From NCBI RefSeq assembly GCF_000430665.1, contig NZ_AUML01000015.1, positions 1 to 64,000 on the forward strand: 64,000 nt of DNA. The letters run 5' to 3'. The translations under genes and the position numbers were made by a program. The DNA is from Aquimarina muelleri DSM 19832 (GTDB lineage Bacteria; Bacteroidota; Bacteroidia; Flavobacteriales; Flavobacteriaceae). Within the stretch, counting starts at the first letter, position 1; every line of letters begins with the position of its first letter. This document shows, piece after piece, positions 26,321 to 36,495 of the stretch. The notes under the pieces are model-generated. The model had not been told where the DNA came from. It made no database searches and saw nothing but the letters and a program-made list of their open reading frames with translations.

Positions 26321-28954
26321 ATGGCTTTAGCAGGAAAATATGACTCGAAATTGATAGAAGAAAAATGGTATGCCTACTGGATGGAGAATAATTATTTTCA
26401 TTCAGAAGTAGATGAAAGAGAGGCGTATACCATAGTCATTCCTCCTCCAAATGTTACAGGTGTTTTACATATGGGGCACATGCTTAATAATACGATACAA
26501 GATGTATTAATTCGTAGAGCCCGTTTAAAAGGGTATAATGCCTGCTGGGTTCCAGGAACAGATCATGCCTCCATTGCTACAGAAGCTAAAGTTGTTGCCA
26601 AGCTAAAAGAAGAAGGTATTGATAAGAATAATTTAACTAGAGAACAGTTTTTAGAACATGCTTGGGAGTGGACACATAAGCATGGAGGAATTATCTTAGA
26701 ACAGTTAAAAAAATTAGGAGCTTCTTGTGATTGGGAACGTACAGCTTTTACTATGGATGACAATTTGTCTGCATCTGTAATTAAGGTTTTTGTAGACTTA
26801 TATAATAAAGGATTGATTTATCGTGGGTATCGAATGGTAAATTGGGATCCCGAAGCTAAGACTACCTTGTCTGATGAAGAAGTGATCTACGAAGAAAAAC
26901 AAGGTAATTTATACTATCTTAAATATAAAATTGAAGGAACCGAAGATATACTTACTATTGCAACTACCCGACCAGAAACTATTATGGGAGATACAGCAAT
27001 TTGTATTAATCCAAATGATGAAAGGTTTGCGCATCTTAAAGGTAAAAAAGCAATTGTGCCAATAGCTAATCGTGTCATACCAATAATTGAAGATGAATAT
27101 GTAGATATGGAGTTTGGTACTGGGTGTTTAAAAGTAACCCCTGCTCACGATACAAATGATAAGGTGTTAGGGGATAAACATGGATTAGAGGTAATAGATA
27201 TATTTAATGAAGATGCTACTTTAAATACTTTTGGATTGCATTATCAAGGTAAAGATCGCTTTGTAGTTCGTAAAGAGATTGTAAAAGAATTGGAGAGTAT
27301 TGGTGCTTTAGATAAAATAGAAACACATCTTAATAAAATAGGTACTAGTGAGCGTACCAAAGCAGTTATAGAACCAAGGTTAAGTGACCAATGGTTCTTG
27401 AAAATGAAAGATCTTGCTCAGCCCGCGCTAGATGCAGTTTTAGATAAAGAGGTTAATTTAGTTCCTGAAAAATTTGTGAGCACCTATCGTTACTGGATGG
27501 AAAACGTGAGAGATTGGAATATTTCGCGGCAATTATGGTGGGGACATCAGATCCCAGCTTATTTTTATGGAGATGGTAAAGAGGATTTTGTAGTTGCAGA
27601 AAGTAGAGAAGAAGCTTTAGTTTTTGCTAAAGAAAAAACAGGAAATGACAAGTTAATAGATACAGATTTAACTCAAGACCCAGATGCTTTGGATACTTGG
27701 TTTTCTTCTTGGTTGTGGCCAATGAGTGTTTTTAATGGTATTTTAGAGCCAGAGAATAAAGAGATTAATTATTATTATCCTACTAATGATTTAGTTACAG
27801 CACCTGAGATTTTATTTTTCTGGGTCGCAAGGATGATTATTGCAGGATATGAGTATAGAAAAGAAAAACCATTTACGAATGTTTATCTTACAGGTATTGT
27901 AAGAGATAAACAAAGACGTAAGATGTCTAAGTCATTAGGTAATTCTCCAAATCCATTAGACTTGATTGATAAATATGGTGCCGATGGGATTAGAGTAGGA
28001 ATGTTATTAAGTTCTCCTGCAGGTAATGACTTAATGTTTGATGAGGATTTATGTGATCAGGGAAGCAAATTTGTAAATAAAATATTTAATGCTTCAAGGC
28101 TTATTTTAGGTTGGGAGGTTAGTGATACTATTGGCCAACCAGAAGCTTCTATTGCTGCTATTGCATGGTATCGATCAAAATTTCAGAAAGCATTATTAGA
28201 GCTAGAAAATAACTATGATAAATATCGTATTAGTGATGCTTTGATGACTTCTTATAAACTTATATGGGATGATTTTTGTGGATGGTTGTTAGAAGCTGTT
28301 AAGCCTGCATACCAATCTCCCATAGATGCCAAAACATACCAAGAGGTGATTTCTATTTTAGAGGATAACTTAAAAATAGTACATCCGTTTGTTCCTTTTA
28401 TTTCAGAAGAGATTTGGCACCAAATAAAAGATAGAACTAAAGAAGAAGCATTGATTATTGCTAGTTGGCCAAAAATAGAATCTATTAATGAAGATTTGAT
28501 TTCTGAATTTGAAATTGCAGCAGATGTGATTTCAGGAATTAGAACTATACGAAAAGAAAAAAACATAGCTTTTAAAGAAACTATTGAGTTGTCAGTGTTA
28601 AATAGTGGTAATGGGACTACTACTTTTGATGCTATAATTAACAAACTTGGTAATCTTTCAGGATTAAATTATGTGCAAGAAACGGTAGAGGGGGCAATCT
28701 CTTTTAGAGTAAAATCTAATGAATATTTTATACCTGTTTCTGGAGTAATTAACGTAGAAGAAGAAATCAAAAAACTAACAGAAGAGTTGTCTTATACCGA
28801 AGGGTTTTTAAAATCCGTACAGAAAAAATTGCAAAATGAACGTTTTGTAAATAATGCACCAGATCAAGTTATTACTAACGAAAGAAAAAAAGAAGCAGAT
28901 GCAGAGGCTAAAATAGTAACTTTAAAGTCTAGTCTAGAAAATTTATCAAAATAG
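26321..28954 (+). CDS. valS: Valyl-tRNA synthetase
   Basis: Class I synthetase charging tRNA-Val. The 877-residue protein has [16 protein letters not shown] (HIGH motif), an editing domain with [29 protein letters not shown], and [14 protein letters not shown] (KMSKS), followed by the anticodon-binding domain and the C-terminal coiled coil typical of ValRS. ATG 26321 ([20 protein letters not shown]) is preferred because the upstream TTG lies in the -7 box. Confidence 0.97.
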   Translation: MALAGKYDSKLIEEKWYAYWMENNYFHSEVDEREAYTIVIPPPNVTGVLHMGHMLNNTIQDVLIRRARLKGYNACWVPGTDHASIATEAKVVAKLKEEGIDKNNLTREQFLEHAWEWTHKHGGIILEQLKKLGASCDWERTAFTMDDNLSASVIKVFVDLYNKGLIYRGYRMVNWDPEAKTTLSDEEVIYEEKQGNLYYLKYKIEGTEDILTIATTRPETIMGDTAICINPNDERFAHLKGKKAIVPIANRVIPIIEDEYVDMEFGTGCLKVTPAHDTNDKVLGDKHGLEVIDIFNEDATLNTFGLHYQGKDRFVVRKEIVKELESIGALDKIETHLNKIGTSERTKAVIEPRLSDQWFLKMKDLAQPALDAVLDKEVNLVPEKFVSTYRYWMENVRDWNISRQLWWGHQIPAYFYGDGKEDFVVAESREEALVFAKEKTGNDKLIDTDLTQDPDALDTWFSSWLWPMSVFNGILEPENKEINYYYPTNDLVTAPEILFFWVARMIIAGYEYRKEKPFTNVYLTGIVRDKQRRKMSKSLGNSPNPLDLIDKYGADGIRVGMLLSSPAGNDLMFDEDLCDQGSKFVNKIFNASRLILGWEVSDTIGQPEASIAAIAWYRSKFQKALLELENNYDKYRISDALMTSYKLIWDDFCGWLLEAVKPAYQSPIDAKTYQEVISILEDNLKIVHPFVPFISEEIWHQIKDRTKEEALIIASWPKIESINEDLISEFEIAADVISGIRTIRKEKNIAFKETIELSVLNSGNGTTTFDAIINKLGNLSGLNYVQETVEGAISFRVKSNEYFIPVSGVINVEEEIKKLTEELSYTEGFLKSVQKKLQNERFVNNAPDQVITNERKKEADAEAKIVTLKSSLENLSK

Positions 28955-28972
28955 ATTTATAGGTATAGGTTG

Positions 28973-29036
28973 CATATCAAAGACTAAAAAAAACGCTTCA
29001 TAGCATTATGAAGCGTTTTTTTTAGTCTTTGATATG
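28973..29036. terminator. Long perfect inverted repeat, bidirectional terminator
   Basis: Two 30-base arms (28973-29002 and 29007-29036) are perfectly complementary around a 4-base loop and contain an 8-A/8-T segment. The right arm overlaps the stop and last four codons of the acyl-CoA-binding protein gene. It separates convergent valS and that gene. Confidence 0.85.
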
Positions 29037-29288
29037 TTTGTTTACTAATTCTATGTACTTTGTTTTAGCCTTTTTTGGAGAAATATTTTTTACTTGTAAA
29101 AGAGCATTTAGTTTGAATGCATTTCTAATCTCATTATCTCCTGATGGGGTAAAAAAACCCTCAGTGTGCGTTGCTCGCTTATAGTATGCGTATAAGTGAA
29201 GCATGATGTCTGGAGCTAATTGCGTTTGGGTGTTACTAGCACGTTCGTACGCATTATTAAAGGCTATATTTAATTCTTTTTCAGTCAT
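29022..29288 (-). CDS. Acyl-CoA-binding protein
   Basis: ACBPs bind long-chain acyl-CoA in the cytosol. The 88-residue protein has the ACBP four-helix pattern with the signature HLYAYYKRATHTEGF, the ligand-binding Tyr and Lys of the family, and AFKLNALLQVKNISPKKAKTKYIELVNK at the C-terminal side. It lies 151 bp downstream of psd and on the same strand, which fits a role in supplying acyl chains for phospholipid synthesis (inference). Confidence 0.88.
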   Translation of the reverse strand: MTEKELNIAFNNAYERASNTQTQLAPDIMLHLYAYYKRATHTEGFFTPSGDNEIRNAFKLNALLQVKNISPKKAKTKYIELVNKHIKD

Positions 29289-29439
29289 GTAAGAAAAAAC
29301 GAAACTCCTTTTTGAGAATTTATTTCAGAAAAAACTCAAAAACGGTGGTTGAACTATCTTTGGTTTATACTAATTTTTATATCTATCAGAGATAGATTTG
29401 TTTTTAGTATTTATCAGGATCTAGAGTTTGTCTATGATT

Positions 29440-30087
29440 TTATAGTAAAGCAATAATACTTTCTCCTCCTTTTACCTTTTGGTTTAAAGTAACATCTACT
29501 TTAGTGCCTATAGGTAAATATACATCTACTCTCGATCCAAATTTGATAAATCCGCTATCAGAGCCTTGAGTTACTTTTTCTCCTTCTTTAGCATAGTTTA
29601 CAATCCTCTTTGCTAATGCTCCTGCTATTTGGCGATATAGTATTTCTATCTGATTATTTTTTACAACGACTGTAGTTCTTTCGTTTTCTTCAGAAGCTTT
29701 AGGATGCCAAGCTACTAAATATTTACCAGGATGGTATTTGCTAAAAGCAACCTCTCCACTAATAGGATGTCTGGTAACGTGTACATTTATAGGAGACATA
29801 AAAATAGAAACCTGTAATCTATTATCTTTAAAGTACTCCTTTTCATACACTTCTTCAATAACAACAACTTTTCCATCAACTGGTGCTACTATAGTAACCT
29901 CGTTAATTTTAGTATTTCTTTTTGGGTTTCTGAAAAACTGTAAAACTAAAATTAAAAATGCTGAAGTTATTGCTAATATGGCAAATTGCCATTCTCTGAT
30001 TTGAATAGCGACATATGCAGCTACATTAACACCTATAAATATAATAAGTGCTATTGATATTATTTTATATCCTTCTTTATGAAACAT
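29440..30087 (-). CDS. psd: Phosphatidylserine decarboxylase, short form
   Basis: Makes phosphatidylethanolamine from phosphatidylserine. The 215-residue protein has two N-terminal membrane helices, VAPVDGKVVVIEEV, FMSPINVHVTRHPISG and GFIKFGSRVDVYLP, where Gly-Ser is the self-cleavage site generating the pyruvoyl group. The start overlaps the 3' end of cdsA by 11 bases, so the two are coupled. Confidence 0.94.
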   Translation of the reverse strand: MFHKEGYKIISIALIIFIGVNVAAYVAIQIREWQFAILAITSAFLILVLQFFRNPKRNTKINEVTIVAPVDGKVVVIEEVYEKEYFKDNRLQVSIFMSPINVHVTRHPISGEVAFSKYHPGKYLVAWHPKASEENERTTVVVKNNQIEILYRQIAGALAKRIVNYAKEGEKVTQGSDSGFIKFGSRVDVYLPIGTKVDVTLNQKVKGGESIIALL

Positions 30088-30886
30088 GCTTTAATATTTG
30101 TAAAAATGCGTACAAAAATGGGCTTGCAAATATAATACTATCTAAACGATCGTAGATACCTCCATGGCCTGGCATTATAGTGCCACTGTCTTTAACTCCA
30201 GCCTGTCTTTTAAATTTAGATTGGATTAAGTCTCCCAGCGTGCCAAAAATACTCATAATTATGCTTATAATCAACCAAATTTCTATAGATAAAATATCAG
30301 AAAAAATAGCAATTAAATATCCTGCTAATAAAGAGAATATAAGGCCACCAATAAACCCTTCAATAGTTTTTTTAGGAGAGATCCTTTCTAAAAGTTTATT
30401 CTTACCAAGGTTTTTTCCAACTAAATAAGCAAAAGTATCATTAACCCAGGTGATTAAAAAGGCTCCTGCAATTATAAGAGGTTGATATTCTCCCGTATAA
30501 TTAGGTATAAGAGTAGTAAAAACTATACAGCTAATTAGATAAAAAATACTGGTAAAGTATTTTCTTTTCTCAAACATGGGGATGATTCGAATAGTAAAAA
30601 GATCTTTTACTAAAAACAACTCTGTAATAATGGTAAATATCAAAACAGGAAGGATGGCATAAAGATAAAGTGTGTCCTGGTATAAATTTAATAATACAAT
30701 GAGGGTGATAAATATTAAGTAAAGCCTCTTGTTTTTAAGGTAGATTAGCTTTTGGAATTCAGATATGGCAATGATGCCAAAAACCAAAAATACCCCTATA
30801 AAAGTATATCTAGAAATGAATATTGATAGTAGTAATATTAGTATGTAAAAAAATCCCGATAGAGATCTTGTGAGCAGTTCTTTCAT
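30077..30886 (-). CDS. cdsA: Phosphatidate cytidylyltransferase
   Basis: Makes CDP-diacylglycerol from phosphatidic acid and CTP in the inner membrane. It is polytopic and carries the family signature GDLIQSKFKRQAGVKDSG followed by MPGHGGIYDRLDS, plus WVNDTFAYLVGKNLGKN. I start it at ATG 30886 (MKELLTRSLSGFFYIL, 269 residues), one base after the upstream LUD gene stop; the 17 residues further upstream would overlap that gene. Operon LUD-cdsA-psd. Confidence 0.94.
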   Translation of the reverse strand: MKELLTRSLSGFFYILILLLSIFISRYTFIGVFLVFGIIAISEFQKLIYLKNKRLYLIFITLIVLLNLYQDTLYLYAILPVLIFTIITELFLVKDLFTIRIIPMFEKRKYFTSIFYLISCIVFTTLIPNYTGEYQPLIIAGAFLITWVNDTFAYLVGKNLGKNKLLERISPKKTIEGFIGGLIFSLLAGYLIAIFSDILSIEIWLIISIIMSIFGTLGDLIQSKFKRQAGVKDSGTIMPGHGGIYDRLDSIIFASPFLYAFLQILKHVS

Positions 30887-30887
30887 A

Positions 30888-31499
30888 TTATAAATCTTCC
30901 AGCAGGAGCAAATATAAATTTTTTGAACTACTTCCATAGCTTAAGAAATCCTTTTCTTTTTGAGGTTCAAAATCTTTAATCGTAGTAATATTAGAGGGTA
31001 TTGAATTTTTATTTTTATTTTTTATGCCTTTTAATCCTTCTCCAATACTTTTAACCAGTTGACTAGTAGCTGCTAAAATCACAAAATTATCCGGTAATTC
31101 TATTAATTTCTTCTCTTTAAGTTGATTTGAAGAGATTAATATGGCACCGTTATCCGCTATTAAATATTCACAAGTCGCAAAAAAGAAAGAAGAAGAAATA
31201 TCTTTTACAAAATTTAAATTAAAACCAGAAAACTTCTGTTCCAGAGTTGTGTCAAAACAACATACGTCTTTTTCGTACCAGTCATTTTCCAAAAGAATTT
31301 TGTCAAAAGAATCAGAAACTTCATTGTCGTTATCACAATAAAGAAACTTACCTCCATTTTTTTTGAAGTTCATCATAAAGCTTTCATCAATCGGAAGATC
31401 AATTTCTGGCATATATTTACTACGATTATCTATATGACGTTCTTTATTCTTTTGGTCTGATTTAGATTTGGAGAAAAATAATCTTCTAAATAGACTCAT
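30888..31499 (-). CDS. LUD domain protein (LutC/YkgG-like)
   Basis: The 203-residue protein matches the LUD fold seen in lactate-utilisation subunit LutC: FATCEYLIADNGAILISSNQLKEKKLIELPDNFVILA is the conserved core. No LutA or LutB homologue is adjacent, and the gene instead leads the cdsA-psd lipid operon, so a role in lactate use is doubtful. The Lys/Ser-rich N terminus is typical of the flavobacterial version. Confidence 0.82.
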   Translation of the reverse strand: MSLFRRLFFSKSKSDQKNKERHIDNRSKYMPEIDLPIDESFMMNFKKNGGKFLYCDNDNEVSDSFDKILLENDWYEKDVCCFDTTLEQKFSGFNLNFVKDISSSFFFATCEYLIADNGAILISSNQLKEKKLIELPDNFVILAATSQLVKSIGEGLKGIKNKNKNSIPSNITTIKDFEPQKEKDFLSYGSSSKNLYLLLLEDL

Positions 31500-31548
31500 A
31501 TTTTAGATTGAGATTGGGGATTACGGTTTTACATTACTTCCAAAGATA

Positions 31549-31591
31549 AAAAAAATCTTAACCTAATATTCCATTAGGTTAAGATTTTTTA
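31549..31591 (-). terminator. Terminator between ftsH and the LUD-cdsA-psd operon
   Basis: AAATCTTAACCTAAT pairs with ATTAGGTTAAGATTT around a five-base loop, with A and T runs outside. It lies 24 bases after the ftsH stop. Confidence 0.88.
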
Positions 31592-31614
31592 AATTACTAG
31601 TAAAAATAATAGTT

Positions 31615-33567
31615 TTAAGAAGGTTCTTTAACAATTTCTTCTTCTTTTTTACCAAAGGGTCTTTCTCCAAATATTTTTTCTAGATTATCTTTAAAGATAA
31701 CTTCTTTTTCTAACAATACTTCTGCTAATTCGGTTAATTTATCTTTATTATGTTCTAATAAACTAATTGCTCGTTGATATTGTTCTTCAATTATATTTGA
31801 AATCTCTTTGTCGATCAATTCGCTGGTTTGTTCGCTATATGGTTTCGTGAAATTATATTCACTTTGTCCTGAAGAGTCATAGTAAGTAAGGTTTCCTACC
31901 TTGTCATTAAGTCCATAAATAGTAACCATTGCTCTTGCTTGCTTTGTTACTTTTTCTAAATCGCTTAATGCTCCTGTAGAAATTTCATTAAAGATAACTT
32001 TTTCTGCTGCTCGACCTCCTAGTGCAGCACACATTTCATCTAGCATTTGATTAGGTCTTACAATTAATCTTTCTTCAGGTAAATACCATGCAGCACCAAG
32101 GGATTGTCCTCTTGGTACAATAGTAACTTTTACTAATGGAGCTGCATGTTCCAGCATCCAACTAACAGTAGCATGACCAGCTTCATGAAATGCAATAGCT
32201 CTTTTTTCATCAGGAGTAATGATTTTATTCTTTTTTTCAAGCCCTCCAACAATTCTGTCAACGGCATCCAAAAAGTCTTGTTTACCTACTGCTTTATTGC
32301 CTTTTCTGGCAGCTATAAGAGCTGCTTCATTACATACATTGGCAATATCTGCTCCAGAGAACCCAGGAGTTTGTTTTGCCATGAATTCTGTATCTAGTTC
32401 ATTTTCAACTTTTTTTAGAGGTTTTAAATGAACATCAAATATTTCTTTACGTTCGCGAATGTCTGGTAGATCTACATAAATCTGGCGATCGAAACGACCA
32501 GCTCTAAGTAGTGCTTTGTCTAATACATCTGCTCTGTTAGTTGCAGCAATAACGATTACGTTAGTATTGGTACCAAAACCATCCATTTCTGTTAATAGCT
32601 GATTTAATGTATTTTCTCTTTCATCATTAGATCCTGAAAAATTACTTTTTCCTCTGGCTCTACCAACAGCGTCAATTTCATCAATAAAAATGATAGCAGG
32701 AGATTTTTCTTTTGCTTGTTTAAATAGATCTCTAACACGAGAAGCTCCAACACCAACGAACATTTCTACGAAATCAGATCCTGATAAAGAAAAGAAAGGC
32801 ACTTTTGCTTCTCCTGCAACAGCTTTTGCAAGTAATGTTTTACCAGTTCCTGGGGGGCCGACTAATAATGCTCCTTTTGGTATTTTTCCTCCTAAGGAGG
32901 TGTATTTTTCTGGATTTTTTAAGAAATCTACAATTTCTTGTACTTCTTCTTTAGCACCTTCTAAACCAGCTACATTTTCAAAAGAAACTTTTACATCTGT
33001 GTTTTGGTCAAAAAGTTTAGCTTTAGATTTTCCGATGTTAAAAATTTGTCCTCCAGCACCGCCTCCAGAACCACCACTCATTCTACGCATAATAAATATC
33101 CAGACTCCTATTATTAATGCAAAAGGTAATAAGGTGATGAAAATTTCACCCCAAACATTGCTTTCTGTATCGTAACTTACTTGTGTGTCTAAGTTATTAT
33201 CTGCTTTTGTTGTAGCAATTTTGTTTTCAAAGTTTTGTAAATCACCAAATTCAAATTGATAATCAGGGTCATTAGGACTTGTAGGAAGTATAGATTTATT
33301 TTGGTTTTTTAGGTGTTTTTCTAAGGATTTAGCTTCTGAAGTAAGAAAAACTTTCGCTTTTCGACGATTGACAATTACTACTTTTTCTACTTCTCCATTT
33401 TTTAAAAAATCCTGAAATTCTGAAGGGGAGGTTGTCGGTGCAGATCCTAATCCGCTACCTCCCATAAAATTCAATGCTAAAAAACCAACTATAATAATAG
33501 CGTAAATCCAATACGCGCTAAATTTTGGCTTTTTATTTGGTTCTGTTTTTTTATTCTCTTTGCCCAT
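31615..33567 (-). CDS. ftsH: ATP-dependent zinc metalloprotease FtsH
   Basis: Membrane-anchored AAA+ protease for membrane-protein and regulator turnover. The 650-residue protein has a first membrane helix near 17-35, a periplasmic domain to about 140, a second helix, a Gly/Ser-rich linker ([14 protein letters not shown]), Walker A GPPGTGKT, Walker B IIFIDEID, the second region of homology and the zinc site HEAGH. It lies 13 bp after rsfS and ends at a strong terminator. Confidence 0.97.
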   Translation of the reverse strand: MGKENKKTEPNKKPKFSAYWIYAIIIVGFLALNFMGGSGLGSAPTTSPSEFQDFLKNGEVEKVVIVNRRKAKVFLTSEAKSLEKHLKNQNKSILPTSPNDPDYQFEFGDLQNFENKIATTKADNNLDTQVSYDTESNVWGEIFITLLPFALIIGVWIFIMRRMSGGSGGGAGGQIFNIGKSKAKLFDQNTDVKVSFENVAGLEGAKEEVQEIVDFLKNPEKYTSLGGKIPKGALLVGPPGTGKTLLAKAVAGEAKVPFFSLSGSDFVEMFVGVGASRVRDLFKQAKEKSPAIIFIDEIDAVGRARGKSNFSGSNDERENTLNQLLTEMDGFGTNTNVIVIAATNRADVLDKALLRAGRFDRQIYVDLPDIRERKEIFDVHLKPLKKVENELDTEFMAKQTPGFSGADIANVCNEAALIAARKGNKAVGKQDFLDAVDRIVGGLEKKNKIITPDEKRAIAFHEAGHATVSWMLEHAAPLVKVTIVPRGQSLGAAWYLPEERLIVRPNQMLDEMCAALGGRAAEKVIFNEISTGALSDLEKVTKQARAMVTIYGLNDKVGNLTYYDSSGQSEYNFTKPYSEQTSELIDKEISNIIEEQYQRAISLLEHNKDKLTELAEVLLEKEVIFKDNLEKIFGERPFGKKEEEIVKEPS

Positions 33568-33580
33568 TTACGGTTTTCTT

Positions 33581-33952
33581 TTAATAATTTGTTTTGATAA
33601 CTGTAGTTTTTGCGTCTCCCCAAAGGCCTTCTATATCATAGAATTCTCTTATGTGTTTTTGGAAAACATGTACCACAACATTTACATAATCAATTAATAC
33701 CCATTCTGCATTTTCGCTTCCTTCCACATGCCATGGTTTGTCTTTAAGTTCTTTACTTACCGTTTTCTGGATAGAGTTAACAATTGCGTTTACTTGGGTA
33801 TTAGAAGTTCCATTGCAGATTACAAAGTAGCTACATACTGTATTTTCAATCTCTCTAAGATCTAAAATATTAATGTCATTCCCTTTTACTTCTTCAATAC
33901 CTTTTAATATTTGAGCAATTAATTGATCGTTACCAATTTCTTTTTTAGTCAT
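33581..33952 (-). CDS. rsfS: Ribosomal silencing factor RsfS
   Basis: Binds ribosomal protein L14 and blocks subunit joining under starvation. The 123-residue protein contains ICNGTSNTQVNAIVNSIQ, KPWHVEGSENAEWVLIDYVNVVVHVF and REFYDIEGLWGDA, all typical of the family. First gene of an operon with ftsH, divergent from birA. Confidence 0.95.
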   Translation of the reverse strand: MTKKEIGNDQLIAQILKGIEEVKGNDINILDLREIENTVCSYFVICNGTSNTQVNAIVNSIQKTVSKELKDKPWHVEGSENAEWVLIDYVNVVVHVFQKHIREFYDIEGLWGDAKTTVIKTNY

Positions 33953-34042
33953 GCATTTTTTTAATTTGTGTAAAGTTATTACTTTTTATGATTTTAATGT
34001 CTCTATTAGTCGGACATTTGTAAAACTTTTACACCTTAATGT

Positions 34043-34774
34043 ATGCATATAATCAAAGTTGATGCCATTGACTCTACAAATACTTTTCTTAGAAACCTTA
34101 ATCGTGAAAAACGTTTGACCAACTCAGTTTGTGTTATTGCAAGAGAACAGCTTGCTGGTAAGGGGCAAATGGGGTCGGTTTGGCAAAGTAATCCTGGAAA
34201 AAACCTTACATGTAGTGTATTTATGCAGGTTAAGGATTTACAATTAATGGATCAGTTTTATCTTTCTATAGCTACATCATTAGCCGTTTATGACACTTTA
34301 AAGAGTTTAATGGTGCCTAAATTAGCTATTAAATGGCCTAACGACATTCTGTCAGATAGGCAGAAAATTTGTGGAATTTTGATTGAAAATGTGGTTAAAA
34401 ATGGCAGTATACAGGGGGCGATAATAGGAATTGGGATTAATGTTAATCAAATGGAGTTTGATAATCTGCCTCAGGCAGCTTCTTTAAAATATATTTTAGG
34501 AAAGAGTTTGCATATTGAGGAACTTTTATATTTATTATTGGCTAGATTAGAAGAAAGATTTTCTTCATTACATATTTCTAGTTTTTCTAAATTAAAAGAA
34601 GAATATGAATCTGTGCTTTTTAGAAAAAATAAACCCTCTACATTTTTGGATGCAAAGGGTGATTTTTTTGTTGGAATTATTCAAAATATTACTAAAGAGG
34701 GAAAGTTGCAGGTTTTAATAGAGGATGAAGTCGTCTCAGATTTTGATCTTAAAGAGTTAAAACTACTGTATTAA
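34043..34774 (+). CDS. birA: Biotin--[acetyl-CoA carboxylase] ligase
   Basis: Attaches biotin to carboxylase carrier domains; a substrate such as pyruvate carboxylase is encoded at 61354. The 243-residue protein has DAIDSTNTFL, REQLAGKGQMGSVWQSNPGKNL, KWPNDILSDRQKICGILIE and GIGINVN. It has no N-terminal HTH, so it is a monofunctional ligase and not a repressor. Confidence 0.95.
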   Translation: MHIIKVDAIDSTNTFLRNLNREKRLTNSVCVIAREQLAGKGQMGSVWQSNPGKNLTCSVFMQVKDLQLMDQFYLSIATSLAVYDTLKSLMVPKLAIKWPNDILSDRQKICGILIENVVKNGSIQGAIIGIGINVNQMEFDNLPQAASLKYILGKSLHIEELLYLLLARLEERFSSLHISSFSKLKEEYESVLFRKNKPSTFLDAKGDFFVGIIQNITKEGKLQVLIEDEVVSDFDLKELKLLY

Positions 34775-34836
34775 AACTGCGGGCTTTTGTAATAACTTTA
34801 ATAAAGCTACTCGGTAGTAAAATTATTCTGGATTGA

Positions 34837-35229
34837 TTATAGTTTTTCTATGTTCTGACTAAGAGTGTTAATAAAATTTTGGATAGGTTTTTTAATCATC
34901 ATAGACATCATTGCATTAAACTGTCCGTCAAAAGTAAGTTTTGTGGTGCTTTTTCCATCTCCACAATCTATAATGTCTGCGGTAAGTGTGAAAGGAAGTT
35001 TGTCACTTGCTGCTCCTAAAACTACTTGGCTAGGACAGGTACTTTCTTTTTGGTCTAATACTAATTCAGGCATTCCTTTTAATTGAAAAAGAAATCGCGA
35101 GTCACTTATCTTTTCAAATTTTTGTTTGCTTTCAGGCATCAGTTGTTCAAAATTTTCAACTTTAGTTAAAAATTCGAATATATCTTCTGCACTTTTATTT
35201 ACATTTACAGTAGGGCTTTCTAAGTTCAT
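34837..35229 (-). CDS. SRPBCC-fold (START-like) small protein
   Basis: The 130-residue protein reads ESPTVNVNKSAEDIFEFLTKVENFEQLMP near the start and ends with an amphipathic helix (IKKPIQNFINTLSQNIEKL), the usual pattern of polyketide-cyclase-like SRPBCC proteins that enclose a hydrophobic pocket. Ligand is unknown. It follows pyrE by 15 bp and is conserved there in related bacteria as I recall. Confidence 0.85.
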   Translation of the reverse strand: MNLESPTVNVNKSAEDIFEFLTKVENFEQLMPESKQKFEKISDSRFLFQLKGMPELVLDQKESTCPSQVVLGAASDKLPFTLTADIIDCGDGKSTTKLTFDGQFNAMMSMMIKKPIQNFINTLSQNIEKL

Positions 35230-35244
35230 AATACTATTTAATAA

Positions 35245-35886
35245 TTATATATTCCACTCAGCAGGATTAATTCTCCAGTTTTGTAGAGTTTGTAGTTCTT
35301 CTTTTGTGATATAACCAGTATCCAGAGCTTGTTCTAACAGGTTGTCATAATTACTTAGAGTGTGCAAAGATAATGCCGCATCTATAAAGTTTTGTGTAGC
35401 AATATCAAAACCATAATTAAATATAGCAACCATTCCTAATACGGTAGCATCCACTTCTTTTAAAGCTTCTACAGCATTAAGACTACTTTTTCCTGTACTT
35501 ATTAAATCCTCAACAACAATAACATTTTTACCAGTAGGAACAATACCTTCAATTTGATTTTTCCTTCCATGTTTTTTCGCCTCGGGGCGAACATAAATAA
35601 AAGGGAGATCCAGTTGTTCGGCAACCAACATTCCTATTCCAATAGCCCCTGTAGCCACTCCAGCAATTACATCAGGCTTACCATATTCATTTTTTATAAA
35701 TTCAGCAAGATGTTTGCTTAGATAGTTACGTATTTCTGTATACGAAAGCGTAATCCTGTTATCGCAATAGATAGGAGATTTCCATCCAGAAGCCCATGTA
35801 AAAGGTTCTTGCGGTTCTAATTTAATTGCATTAATTTGCAGAAGTAGTTCAGCAGTTTTTTTTGCTGTATTTTTATCAAAAATCAT
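35245..35886 (-). CDS. pyrE: Orotate phosphoribosyltransferase
   Basis: Converts orotate and PRPP to OMP in pyrimidine synthesis. The 213-residue protein has TWASGWKSPIYCDNR, VATGAIGIGMLVAEQLDLPFIYVRPEAKKHGRKNQIEG and the PRPP-binding VIVVEDLISTGKSSLNAVEAL. The ATG at 35886 is only eight bases from the ATG of the divergent NUDIX gene. Operon with the SRPBCC protein. Confidence 0.96.
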   Translation of the reverse strand: MIFDKNTAKKTAELLLQINAIKLEPQEPFTWASGWKSPIYCDNRITLSYTEIRNYLSKHLAEFIKNEYGKPDVIAGVATGAIGIGMLVAEQLDLPFIYVRPEAKKHGRKNQIEGIVPTGKNVIVVEDLISTGKSSLNAVEALKEVDATVLGMVAIFNYGFDIATQNFIDAALSLHTLSNYDNLLEQALDTGYITKEELQTLQNWRINPAEWNI

Positions 35887-35891
35887 AGTTG

Positions 35892-35899
35892 CAAATGTA
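35892..35899 (-). promoter_or_regulatory. Possible -7 box for pyrE inside the NUDIX start
   Basis: The minus strand reads TACATTTG, matching TANNTTTG, only six bases upstream of the pyrE ATG. Transcription from it would give a leaderless or nearly leaderless mRNA. There is no -33 box, and the site lies within the first NUDIX codons, so it may be chance. Confidence 0.3.
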
Positions 35900-36488
35900 T
35901 AAAGTTTTTGTGAATAATACTCCTATTATTCTATCTACAAAAAAGTCTATTGAGGATTATAAAGTAATCCAGATCAAAGATGCTGATTTTCCATCAATTA
36001 TAAGAGATATTTTAGTTAAGGGAACTAAGTATCATCTTTATCATAAAAAAGAAGATAAGCTTATTGAGTATTTGTATACAAAGCTACCTGTAGTTATTGC
36101 AGGAGGAGGAAAGGTATATAATACGAATAATGAAATTTTGTTTATTCGGCGTAATGGAAAATGGGATTTACCAAAAGGTAAAGCAGAGAAAAATGAAGAT
36201 ATGGAAACTGCTGCAATACGAGAGGTTGAAGAGGAAACGGGAGTTACAGGATTAAAGATTACAAAATTTTTGTATAGAAGTTACCATATATTTAAAAGGA
36301 ATGGAGAGTTTAGATTAAAGGTAACGTATTGGTTTGAGATGAAAACAGATTATGATGGAGAATTGATACCACAAAAAGACGAAGGAATTACTAAAGTGAA
36401 ATGGAAAGATAGAAAAAAAGCAAAAAAAGCGTTGCTAGATTCTTATGCTAATATAACACAGTTGTTTTCATATGATTATCTATCATAG
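35895..36488 (+). CDS. NUDIX hydrolase
   Basis: Cleaves a nucleoside diphosphate linked to another group; substrate unknown. The NUDIX box GKAEKNEDMETAAIREVEEETGV is complete with the metal-binding REVEEE. The roughly 65-residue N-terminal extension is typical of a flavobacterial subgroup. I start it at ATG 35895 (MYKVFVNNTPIIL, 197 residues); the longer frame opens with TTG at 35889, three bases from the pyrE ATG. Confidence 0.92.
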   Translation: MYKVFVNNTPIILSTKKSIEDYKVIQIKDADFPSIIRDILVKGTKYHLYHKKEDKLIEYLYTKLPVVIAGGGKVYNTNNEILFIRRNGKWDLPKGKAEKNEDMETAAIREVEEETGVTGLKITKFLYRSYHIFKRNGEFRLKVTYWFEMKTDYDGELIPQKDEGITKVKWKDRKKAKKALLDSYANITQLFSYDYLS

Positions 36489-36495
36489 ATACAAC

